DNA of 38,920 nucleotides, taken from assembly GCA_015484845.1 (NCBI GenBank), contig WFUT01000039.1, positions 1 to 38,920 of the forward strand, in the 5' to 3' direction. Of the stretch, positions 17,292 through 24,550 are shown piece after piece. The stretch's first letter is position 1. Each line of letters begins with the position of its first letter. Under the pieces are notes generated by a model. It did no database searches, had not been told where the DNA came from, and was given only the letters and a program-made list of their open reading frames with translations. Source of the stretch: Desulfobulbaceae bacterium. GTDB taxonomy: Bacteria > Desulfobacterota > Desulfobulbia > Desulfobulbales > Desulfobulbaceae. The translations under genes and the position numbers were made by a program.

Positions 17292-18059
17292 TTGGATATT
17301 GCAACCATAATCGGTATTGCCGCCTCGTTCGGCCTGATGTTCATGGCCATCCTCCAGGGTGGCAACCTGGGCATCTTCATCGACGTCCCCTCCATGCTCA
17401 TCGTTTTTGGTGGCACGGCCGGCGTGATCCTGATCAACTACCCCCTGTCGGACGTCCTCAGCATGGCCAACGTGGTCAAGAAGACCTTTCTCTTCAAGGA
17501 GGAGGACACCAACAAGCTGATCGCCCAGCTCATGGAATTCGCCAACAAGGCGCGCAAGGAGGGCATCCTCTCCCTGCAGGGATCCATCGACTCGGTGGAG
17601 GACCAGTTCCTGGTCAAGGCCCTGCAGATGGCGGTGGACGGCCAGGAACCCGACGACCTCAAGTCCATGCTCAACACCGAGATCGACTACATCCAGGAGC
17701 GGCACAGCCTGGGCTCGGAGATCCTGGCCACGCTGGGCACGATCTCCCCGGCCATGGGCATGGTGGGCACCCTGATCGGCCTGGTACAGATGCTGCAGAA
17801 CATGAGCGACCCCTCCTCCATCGGACCGGCCATGGCCGTCGCCCTGCTGACCACGTTCTACGGGGCCGTGCTGGCCAACGTCCTCTTCAATCCCATGGCA
17901 GGCAAGCTCAAGACCCGTTCCAGGACAGAGCTCCTGCAGAAGACGCTTATCGTCGAAGGGATGGAGTCCATCCTCTCGGGCGAGAATCCCCGGGTCATGG
18001 AGCAGAAGCTGCACGCCTACATAGCGCCCAAGCTCCGCGAGTCGGTCTTCAACAAGTAA
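17292..18059 (+). CDS. motA: Flagellar stator protein MotA (PomA-like)
   Basis: A 255-residue membrane protein. The upstream open frame reaches 17193, but the family N-terminus (DIATIIGIAASFGLMFMAIL) begins at a TTG codon at 17292, with AAGGGAATAA about 9 bases before it, so I call a TTG start. The conserved late membrane segments appear as LGTISPAMGMVGTLIGLVQM and AVALLTTFYGAVLANV. The length and N-terminus are closer to the short PomA type than to enteric MotA (295 residues). It forms the stator ion channel with MotB and pushes on FliG. Confidence 0.94.
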   Translation: MDIATIIGIAASFGLMFMAILQGGNLGIFIDVPSMLIVFGGTAGVILINYPLSDVLSMANVVKKTFLFKEEDTNKLIAQLMEFANKARKEGILSLQGSIDSVEDQFLVKALQMAVDGQEPDDLKSMLNTEIDYIQERHSLGSEILATLGTISPAMGMVGTLIGLVQMLQNMSDPSSIGPAMAVALLTTFYGAVLANVLFNPMAGKLKTRSRTELLQKTLIVEGMESILSGENPRVMEQKLHAYIAPKLRESVFNK

Positions 18060-18071
18060 GGCGGGAACACC

Positions 18072-18821
18072 ATGGCGAAAAAAGAACAGGAATGCCCCGA
18101 AGGCGCCCCCATGTGGATGGTCACCTTCAGTGACCTGGTGACCCTGCTGCTGACCTTTTTCGTCCTCCTGCTCTCCATGGCCTCCATGGACCCGGTGAAG
18201 TTCATCCAGGCCAAGACGTCCATCAAGGATGCCTTTGGCTGGCGGACCACGGCAGCGCCGACCAAGTTCAGCCTGCCCATCCTGCCCGCGCCGCCCAAGG
18301 GTAAATTCTCGCCCATTCCGCAGGAAACCGCCATCAAGTACTACAAGCGGATCAAGACCGATATCGAGATGACCAAGATCGACGACGAGGTCGATGTCCT
18401 CAAGCGGGACCACGATTCCATCGTGCTCAGGATCAACGATTCCGTGCTCTTCGATCCGGGCAAGGCGACCCTGAACCCGTCTTCCTACCCGATCCTGCGC
18501 AAGATCGCCGATATCGTCCGCCCGCTGCCCATGAGCATGCGCATCGAGGGCCATACCGACGATAGGCCGGTCAGGTCCGGCACCATGTCCAACTGGGATC
18601 TTTCCGTGGCCAGGGCCGTGGCGGTCATGCGTTTCTTCAACCGGGGCAGGCTCTTTTCCCTGGACCGCATGTCCGCGGTGGGATACGGCGATACCCGGCC
18701 GGTGGTGCCCAACACCAGCGAGGAGAACCGGGCCAAGAACAGGCGGGTCGACTTCGTGCTCAGCAGCAACCGGATCCCGGCGGCGGCCGGAGGCGGCAAG
18801 GGGCCCAGCCTGCCCTTCTAG
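18072..18821 (+). CDS. motB: Flagellar stator protein MotB (PomB-like)
   Basis: A 249-residue protein. The single N-terminal membrane helix (about 13-35) reads GAPMWMVTFSDLVTLLLTFF, with the ion-carrying Asp at 21. The C-terminal OmpA-like peptidoglycan-binding domain includes IEGHTDDRPVRSG at about 158 and NRRVDFVL near the end. It anchors the stator to the cell wall. It starts 12 bases after motA. The membrane-segment context resembles PomB, which conducts sodium, but the coupling ion cannot be settled from sequence alone. Confidence 0.95.
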   Translation: MAKKEQECPEGAPMWMVTFSDLVTLLLTFFVLLLSMASMDPVKFIQAKTSIKDAFGWRTTAAPTKFSLPILPAPPKGKFSPIPQETAIKYYKRIKTDIEMTKIDDEVDVLKRDHDSIVLRINDSVLFDPGKATLNPSSYPILRKIADIVRPLPMSMRIEGHTDDRPVRSGTMSNWDLSVARAVAVMRFFNRGRLFSLDRMSAVGYGDTRPVVPNTSEENRAKNRRVDFVLSSNRIPAAAGGGKGPSLPF

Positions 18822-18879
18822 GTCCCGGCGGGACAAGCGAGCGACCGACACAAGGCAACAATCTGCAGGGAGACAGCAA

Positions 18880-19392
18880 ATGGCTGACAAGGAGACAGGC
18901 GGCAACCAGTCCGGCGAAGGCGGCAAGAGCAAGAAGCTTCTCATCATTATCATCGCCGCGGCCGTGGTGCTGCTGCTCGGCGCCGGTGCAGCGGTCTACC
19001 TCCTGGTCCTCAAGAAGGAGCCGCCGCCCAAGGACAAGACGCCGGAACAGGTCAAGATGATCGAGCCCGCGGCCGAGGAACAGACCGACATCGGCCCCAT
19101 GCTCAACATCGACGAGTTCATCGTCAACATCATCAGCCAGGACAGCAGCCACTATGTCAAGGCCTCCATGACCCTGGAGCTGAGCAACGAGAAGGTGCTG
19201 GAGGAGGCCAAGAAACGGATGCCCCAGATCCGGGATGCCATCCTGCTCCTGGTCGGCAACAAGACCTTTGAAGAGCTGCAGGACCTGCAGGGCAAGAAAC
19301 AGCTGAAGGCGGAGCTGAAGAGCAAGATCAACTCCTTTCTCAAGACCGGCCGGGTAAAGAATATCTACCTGACCGACTTCGTGGTGCAGTGA
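18880..19392 (+). CDS. fliL: Flagellar basal-body protein FliL
   Basis: A 170-residue protein with one membrane helix (about 19-44, LLIIIIAAAVVLLLGAGAAV) and a periplasmic FliL domain (IGPMLNIDEFIVNIIS, then VKASMTLELSN and the terminal VKNIYLTDFVVQ). FliL rings surround and support the stator units. Typical length. It lies between motB and fliM, with a GCAGGGAGA ribosome site before the ATG. Confidence 0.95.
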   Translation: MADKETGGNQSGEGGKSKKLLIIIIAAAVVLLLGAGAAVYLLVLKKEPPPKDKTPEQVKMIEPAAEEQTDIGPMLNIDEFIVNIISQDSSHYVKASMTLELSNEKVLEEAKKRMPQIRDAILLLVGNKTFEELQDLQGKKQLKAELKSKINSFLKTGRVKNIYLTDFVVQ

Positions 19393-19402
19393 GGCCGACA
19401 CC

Positions 19403-20464
19403 TTGGAACCGATTCTCAGCAAGGAGGAAATAGCCGACCTGCTCGCGGCCATCCGTTCCGGCCGGGTCTCCACCGACGTCATTGACGAGGGCGGCCGCGG
19501 CGCGGCCCCTGCCAAGCCGGCGGAAGAGATCGACATCTTCCAGGTCTATGTCCATGACCAGGACAAGGGGGGCATGCGGATCCCCAACCTGGACATCATC
19601 CTGGACACCTTTACCCGCAACTTCGGCACCACCCTGACCAACCAGCTGCAGCGCACCTTTTCCGTGCACCGGGAGGAGATCACCACCACCTCCTTCCAGA
19701 ACAGCCTGCTGGACCTGAAAAACCAGGGCGCCATCGGCATCTACAGCACCGATCCCCTCAAGTACGGCTGCCTGTTCCACCTCGACGCCCTGCTCGCCTT
19801 CACCCTGCTCGAGATCATGCTCGGTTCGGCGATCATCAGCGAGTCCCATGCCCTGGCCAGGAACCTGACCACCATCGAGATCAATATCCTCAAGAACATG
19901 ATGCAGGGCATCTGCAAGGACCTGCAGAAGGCCTTCAGGCCGATCATCACCATGCGGCCGAGCCTGCTCAAGGTGGAGAACAACTTCCGCCTGGTCAACA
20001 TCGTCGATGCCGAGACCGAGGTCCTGGTGACCAGCTTCAGCTTCATGATCGCCGGCAAGAACGCCGGCTCCATGCGCCTCATCATCCCCTACCTGACCCT
20101 GGAACCGCTGCGGGAGAAGTTCAAGGAGATCGTCACCGTGGCCCAGGCCTCCTACACGTGGGGCAAGGTCCTGGCCCGGGAGACCCTGGAGATGGAGGCC
20201 ACGGTGATCGCCCGCTCCGGCCTGCTGGAGATGAGCATCCGCCAGATCCTCGACATGAAGGCCGGTGATATCATCGAAATTGGATACGACCCGGACCAGC
20301 CCCTGACCATCGTCGTGGAGGACAAGCCGAAGTTTCTCGCCGTTCCCGGCGAGCGCAACGGCAAGAAGGCCTTCCACGTCACCGGGCTGTACAGTGAACG
20401 AAACGGCCGTGGGAACGCGCCGGCACCCCTGCCGGAGCAGGAGCCGCTCGCCGGCGCCGGCTGA
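19403..20464 (+). CDS. fliM: Flagellar motor switch protein FliM
   Basis: A 353-residue C-ring protein with a TTG start; no ATG is available ahead of the conserved CheY-binding N-terminus EPILSKEEIADLLAAIRSG. The CheC-like middle domain carries GSMRLIIPYLTLEPL, and the SpoA-like C-terminal domain follows (ILDMKAGDIIEIGYDPDQPL). It binds phosphorylated CheY and changes rotation sense. The last 30 residues are an Arg/Pro/Glu-rich tail. It begins 10 bases after fliL. Confidence 0.96.
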   Translation: MEPILSKEEIADLLAAIRSGRVSTDVIDEGGRGAAPAKPAEEIDIFQVYVHDQDKGGMRIPNLDIILDTFTRNFGTTLTNQLQRTFSVHREEITTTSFQNSLLDLKNQGAIGIYSTDPLKYGCLFHLDALLAFTLLEIMLGSAIISESHALARNLTTIEINILKNMMQGICKDLQKAFRPIITMRPSLLKVENNFRLVNIVDAETEVLVTSFSFMIAGKNAGSMRLIIPYLTLEPLREKFKEIVTVAQASYTWGKVLARETLEMEATVIARSGLLEMSIRQILDMKAGDIIEIGYDPDQPLTIVVEDKPKFLAVPGERNGKKAFHVTGLYSERNGRGNAPAPLPEQEPLAGAG

Positions 20465-20509
20465 TTCCCGGCCAGGCCCGCGGGCCGAGCGCCGGCAAGG
20501 AGAAAACTG

Positions 20510-20896
20510 ATGGAGACAAACGAAGCCATGGAGCCAGGAACAGGACAGGAAAAACTGCAACCGGAAGAGACCGCGGAACTGCTGGAAGAGACCGGGCCGG
20601 TGCACACCGGGGAAAAGGAGCAGGAGGACACCCTTTCGCGCGAGCTGGAGTTTCTCTTTGACGTACCGCTCCAGGTCTCCGTGGAGGTGGGCCGGGCCCG
20701 CATCCTGCTCAAGGACCTGCTGCAGATGGGCGAGGGGTACGTGGTCGAGCTGGACAAGCTGGCCGGCGAGCCCCTGGATCTCTACGTCAATTCCAGGCTC
20801 ATCGCCCGGGGCGAGGCCGTCAAGGTGGGCGACCGGTTCGGCATCAAGCTGACCGAGGTGGTCAGCCAGTCCGACCGGATCAAGCGGCTGGGCTGA
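20510..20896 (+). CDS. fliN: Flagellar motor switch protein FliN
   Basis: A 128-residue protein. The first 40 residues are acidic and variable. The SpoA domain begins at about 45 (FLFDVPLQVSVEVGRARILL) and includes GEPLDLYVNSRLIARGEAV and the C-terminal KLTEVVSQSDRIK. It forms the base of the C ring and docks FliH. A CAAGGAGAAAA ribosome site precedes the ATG. Its stop overlaps the fliO start (TGATG arrangement). Confidence 0.96.
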   Translation: METNEAMEPGTGQEKLQPEETAELLEETGPVHTGEKEQEDTLSRELEFLFDVPLQVSVEVGRARILLKDLLQMGEGYVVELDKLAGEPLDLYVNSRLIARGEAVKVGDRFGIKLTEVVSQSDRIKRLG

Positions 20897-21279
20897 TGGC
20901 ACCCACGGCAAGCGCGCTGCTGCTCGGCATCCTCCTCCTGGTCCCGGCCCCGGCCGGTGCGGCCGAGGATCTTTCCATGGGCAGCGCCGTCCTGCAGATG
21001 GCCTGGGCCCTGGCAGTGGTGGTGGGGCTGATCCTGATCATCTATGCCCTGGCCCGGCGGCGCTTCGGGCCCGCCGTCCTGCGCGGCGGCGCCATCAGCA
21101 TCGTCGAGCTGCGCCACATCATGCCCAAGACCAGCCTCGCCCTGGTCGAGGTGCGGGGGCGCGAGCTGCTGCTTGGCGTCAGCGCCGGCAACATCACCCT
21201 GCTGGCCGACCTCTCCGGGCAGCCCCGGCCCGGTGGGGAGACGCCGGACTTTGAACAGGTTCTGCAGGAAAAATCGTGA
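20896..21279 (+). CDS. fliO: Flagellar export accessory protein FliO
   Basis: A 127-residue protein with a hydrophobic N-terminal segment (LLLGILLLVPAPAGA), a transmembrane helix at about 38-55 (AVVVGLILIIYALA) and a cytoplasmic FliO domain (ISIVELRHIMPKTSLALVEV, then LLLGVSAGNITLLADL). FliO is a scaffold for FliP assembly in the export gate. The start overlaps the fliN stop and its own end overlaps the fliP GTG by 4 bases, so fliN-fliO-fliP are translationally coupled. Confidence 0.94.
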   Translation: MAPTASALLLGILLLVPAPAGAAEDLSMGSAVLQMAWALAVVVGLILIIYALARRRFGPAVLRGGAISIVELRHIMPKTSLALVEVRGRELLLGVSAGNITLLADLSGQPRPGGETPDFEQVLQEKS

Positions 21280-22016
21280 AACGGATCCTCCTGCCCACAT
21301 TGCTGGCCCTTCTCTTGCTGGCCACCAGCGCCGGTGCGGTCAACCTGCCCACCGTCTCCCTGGGGATCAAGAACGCCGCCGGTCCGCAACAGGTCTCCAC
21401 GGCCCTGCAGGTGCTCTTCGTCCTCACCATCCTCTCGGTGGCCCCGGCCATCCTGCTGATGACCACCGCCTTCACCAGGATCGTCATCGTGCTCGGCTTT
21501 GTCCGCCAGGCCATGGGCACCCAGAACATGCCGCCCAACCAGATCATCATCGGCCTGGCCCTGTTCCTGACGTTTTTCATCATGTCGCCGGTCATCAACC
21601 GCATCAACACCACGGCCTACCAGCCCTACATGGCCAAAAAGATCAGCGAACAGCAGGCCCTGGACCGTACCGTGGAGGCCATGCGCGGCTTCATGTTCTC
21701 CCAGGTCCAGGAAGACGAGCTGCAGCTCCTCATCGAGATAACCGGCAAAAAACAGCCGCGGGACAGGAACGACATCTCCACCATGATCCTGATTCCCGCC
21801 TTCATGCTCTCGGAGCTGAAACTGGCCTTCCAGATGGGCTTCATGATCTACGTGCCCTTCCTGGTCATCGACATGATCGTGGCCAGCGTGCTCATGTCCA
21901 TGGGCATGATGATGCTGCCGCCCATCATCATCTCCCTGCCGTTCAAGCTGCTGCTCTTTGTCCTCGTGGACGGCTGGAACCTGGTGGTGGGCTCGCTGAT
22001 GAAAAGCTTCGGATAA
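21276..22016 (+). CDS. fliP: Flagellar export gate protein FliP
   Basis: A 246-residue polytopic protein with a GTG start inside the fliO stop (GTGA). It has a signal peptide-like start, then the conserved MTTAFTRIVIVLGFVRQAMG, NMPPNQIIIGLALFLTFFIM and DMIVASVLMSMGMMMLPP segments. It builds the pentameric core of the export pore. Its family length is 240-250. It is followed by an unusual 174-base gap that holds a palindromic repeat. Confidence 0.97.
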   Translation: MKRILLPTLLALLLLATSAGAVNLPTVSLGIKNAAGPQQVSTALQVLFVLTILSVAPAILLMTTAFTRIVIVLGFVRQAMGTQNMPPNQIIIGLALFLTFFIMSPVINRINTTAYQPYMAKKISEQQALDRTVEAMRGFMFSQVQEDELQLLIEITGKKQPRDRNDISTMILIPAFMLSELKLAFQMGFMIYVPFLVIDMIVASVLMSMGMMMLPPIIISLPFKLLLFVLVDGWNLVVGSLMKSFG

Positions 22017-22086
22017 ACCAGCACGGCTGGACCGGATTTTCAGGTCACGGCCACAACAAACCACGCCAGTGGGCAGCAGCCCTTAC

Positions 22087-22130
22087 GTGACACCGTGACA
22101 CCGCGGAGCGGTGTCACGAGGTTGAGGCGG
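22087..22130. repeat. Palindromic repeat between fliP and fliQ (copy 1)
   Basis: A perfect 10-base inverted repeat, GTGACACCGC (22095-22104) GGA GCGGTGTCAC (22108-22117), is preceded by a partial duplicate GTGACACC (22087-22094) and followed by GAGGTTGAGGCGG. The same core and the same right flank recur at 38543-38580. It looks like a dispersed REP-like element. It lies in the transcribed fliP-fliQ spacer, where its hairpin could affect RNA stability or termination. Confidence 0.8.
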
Positions 22131-22190
22131 CGGTCGAAGCGTGAGGCAGGACCTGGATTTTCTGATCAACCGTTCAATGGAGGAACCCCC

Positions 22191-22460
22191 GTGAGCCCGG
22201 AAACTGTTGTCCACATCGGCAGGAAGGCGGTGGAGACCGTGCTGCTGGCCTCCGGCCCCATGCTGATCGCCGCCATGGTCGTCGGCCTGATCATCAGCGT
22301 GTTCCAGGCCGCCACCCAGATCAACGAACAGACCATGACCTTCATCCCCAAGATCGTTGCCGTGTTCGTCACCCTGCTCATCTTCGGGCCCTGGCTGATG
22401 AACCTGCTCATCACCTTCACCACCGGCATCATCGGCGGCATCGCCACCATCGGCCACTGA
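22191..22460 (+). CDS. fliQ: Flagellar export gate protein FliQ
   Basis: An 89-residue protein with two membrane helices: VLLASGPMLIAAMVVGLIIS and IVAVFVTLLIFGPWLMN. The family signature FQAATQINEQTMTFIPKI lies between them. The start is GTG at 22191 with TGGAGGAA upstream; the frame open to 22095 adds only repeat-derived sequence. FliQ packs around the FliP-FliR core of the export gate. Confidence 0.96.
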   Translation: MSPETVVHIGRKAVETVLLASGPMLIAAMVVGLIISVFQAATQINEQTMTFIPKIVAVFVTLLIFGPWLMNLLITFTTGIIGGIATIGH

Positions 22461-22482
22461 CCGGCAACGCGACCCCGGGATC

Positions 22483-23262
22483 ATGGATATCCAGCTCATT
22501 CCGGTCCAGCAGTTCCAAAACTTCCTGCTCTGCCTGTCCAGGGTGGCGGCCCTGCTTGCCGCCATACCGGTCTTCAACAGCCGCCAGGTGCCGCCGCAGC
22601 TCAAGGTGGGGTTGAGCTTTGCCACGGCCCTGGTCCTTTTCCCCCTCATGGCCCCCTACACCCCCAAGACCTCGTTCACCCTGGTCGACTTTGGCCTGCT
22701 CATGGTCAACGAGGCCCTCATCGGCCTGATGCTCGGCCTGATCGCGCAGCTTATCTTTACGGCGGTCAGCTTTGGCGGCACCATCATCGGCTACCAGATG
22801 GGCTTTGCGGCCGCCAACATCTTTGATCCCCAGACCACCCAGCAGCTCTCGCTCATGAGCCAGTTCCAGAACGTGCTCGCCATCCTCCTCTTCCTGGCCC
22901 TTGACATCCACCACATCTTTTTCCGCGCCATTGTCGAGTCCTACATCCTCCTGCCGCCGGGCCACCTGGATTTTTCCGGCAATGCCGTGCCCATGCTCAT
23001 GCACCTGGGCAGCAACATGTTCCTGCTCGGCATCAAGTTCAGTGCCCCGGTCCTGGCCCTGCTCCTGATCTCCAACATGGTGCTGGGCATCCTGGCCCGG
23101 GTCTTTCCCCAGCTCAATGTCTTCATGCTCTCCTTTCCCATGAACATCGGCATCGCCTTCCTGGTCATCGGCCTGACCCTGAACATGATCCTGCTCATCC
23201 TGCGTCGTGAATTTGACACCATTGGCACCAACTTTTTCCAGCTCCTGCAGATGCTGCGCTAA
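22483..23262 (+). CDS. fliR: Flagellar export gate protein FliR
   Basis: A 259-residue polytopic protein with QFQNFLLCLSRVAALLAAIP, PPQLKVGLSFATALVLFP, NEALIGLMLGLIAQLIFTAV and YQMGFAAANIFDP blocks, then VLGILARVFPQLNVFMLSFP near the C-terminus. All are standard FliR features. It is a structural part of the export gate and partner of FlhB. It begins 22 bases after fliQ. Confidence 0.97.
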   Translation: MDIQLIPVQQFQNFLLCLSRVAALLAAIPVFNSRQVPPQLKVGLSFATALVLFPLMAPYTPKTSFTLVDFGLLMVNEALIGLMLGLIAQLIFTAVSFGGTIIGYQMGFAAANIFDPQTTQQLSLMSQFQNVLAILLFLALDIHHIFFRAIVESYILLPPGHLDFSGNAVPMLMHLGSNMFLLGIKFSAPVLALLLISNMVLGILARVFPQLNVFMLSFPMNIGIAFLVIGLTLNMILLILRREFDTIGTNFFQLLQMLR

Positions 23263-23310
23263 CTCCCCGGATTGGCGCAGACAGCTGCCGGTCCTGCCGG
23301 TCGGATGTTC

Positions 23311-23326
23311 CGGCCTGCAGCTTGCA
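23311..23326 (+). promoter_or_regulatory. Possible sigma-54 promoter before flhB
   Basis: CGGCCTGCAGCTTGCA keeps the GG and GC pairs exactly 12 bases apart and has a full TTGCA element, but the -24 box is CGGCC rather than TGGCA. It lies in the 157-base fliR-flhB spacer, with a predicted start about 80 bases before flhB. It is weaker than the flgC and motA sites. Confidence 0.4.
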
Positions 23327-23419
23327 TGACGTCCCACGAGGCCCGCGAAAAACGCGCAACCGGGCTCCTGCAACCCGGGCGGACCGGAACCCGCCACCAT
23401 CCCCTGAACCGCTGCTGCC

Positions 23420-24526
23420 ATGGCTGAAGAGACCCCCACCGGCGAACGTACTGAAGCGCCTTCGGCGAAACGAAGGGAAGACTTCAGGAAAAAGGGCCAG
23501 GTCGCCCAGAGCAGGGAGGTGCAGACCGCGGCCATGTTCACCATCCTGCTCCTGTTCTGGATCTTCTATGCCCCCTTTTTCTGGCGCGAGATGACCATGC
23601 TCGTCACCTCGGTATGGGGCCACAGCGGCGACCGTCCCCTGACCCCCGCCATATTCATGCAGTTCACCTTCTACCTCTTCCGCGAGCTGGGCATCCTCAT
23701 GGGGCCGCTCTTCCTGGTCGCCATGGTGGTCGGGTTCCTGTCCACGGTGATGCAGATCGGCTGGCTCTTCACCACCCAGCCCCTGGTGCCGGACCTGGCC
23801 AAGCTCGATCCCATCAAGGGCATGGGGCGCTTCTTTTCCAAGCGCTCCCTGGTGGAGGTGGTCAAGTCCATCCTCAAGGTGCTGCTCATCGCCTGGGTCT
23901 CCTACGAGACCGTGGCCGGCGAGTTTAACAGGGCCCTGCTGCTCGGTGACATGGCCGTGGGCCAGACCATTTCCTTCCTCGGCCACACCACCACCCTGGT
24001 GATGGCCAAGGTCTGCGCGGTCATGATCTTCCTGGCCATCCTGGACTACGGCTTTGTCCGCTGGGAGATGGAGGAAAAGATGAAGATGACCAAGCAGGAA
24101 CAGAAAGAGGAGATGAAAGACACCGAGGGTGACCCGCACATCAAGTCAAAAATCCGTTCCATCCAGCAGCAGATGGCCAAGCAGCGGATGATGGCCGCGG
24201 TCCCCGGCGCCGACGTGGTGATCACGAACCCCACCCGCATCGCCGTGGCCCTCAAGTATGACAACCAGACCATGGATGCCCCGATAGTCCTGGCCAAGGG
24301 CCGTGACCTGGTGGCCGGCAGGATCCGGGAGCTGGCCCGGGAGCACGGTGTCCCCCTGGTCGAGAACCCGCCAGTGGCAAGATTATTGCATTCCAAGGTG
24401 GAGATCGGACAATCGATTCCCGAGGAGCTGTTCAAGGCCGTGGCCGAGATCCTGGCCTATGTCTACTCGCTCAGGGGAACCCCGGAGACGCAGGCCCGGC
24501 AGGCGGACCGCGGCGAACAGCAATAA
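23420..24526 (+). CDS. flhB: Flagellar export switch protein FlhB (NPTR variant)
   Basis: A 368-residue protein. The N-terminus ETPTGERTEAPSAKRREDFR with KKGQVAQSREV is standard. Four membrane helices follow, then the cytoplasmic domain. The autocleavage motif, NPTH in nearly all characterised FlhB proteins, reads NPTR here (N270-R273, codon CGC at 24236-24238) within VVITNPTRIAVALKYDNQT. Cleavage between N and P lets FliK switch export from hook to filament subunits. Asn and Pro, the residues directly used, are kept. The C-terminal lobe looks intact. Confidence 0.96.
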   Translation: MAEETPTGERTEAPSAKRREDFRKKGQVAQSREVQTAAMFTILLLFWIFYAPFFWREMTMLVTSVWGHSGDRPLTPAIFMQFTFYLFRELGILMGPLFLVAMVVGFLSTVMQIGWLFTTQPLVPDLAKLDPIKGMGRFFSKRSLVEVVKSILKVLLIAWVSYETVAGEFNRALLLGDMAVGQTISFLGHTTTLVMAKVCAVMIFLAILDYGFVRWEMEEKMKMTKQEQKEEMKDTEGDPHIKSKIRSIQQQMAKQRMMAAVPGADVVITNPTRIAVALKYDNQTMDAPIVLAKGRDLVAGRIRELAREHGVPLVENPPVARLLHSKVEIGQSIPEELFKAVAEILAYVYSLRGTPETQARQADRGEQQ

Positions 24527-24550
24527 GGCGAGATTCAACAAAAAAAGTAG

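Noticed and set aside
22095-22190. Upstream extension of fliQ
   Set aside because: It encodes only palindromic-repeat sequence; the GTG at 22191 has a ribosome site and gives the standard FliQ N-terminus.
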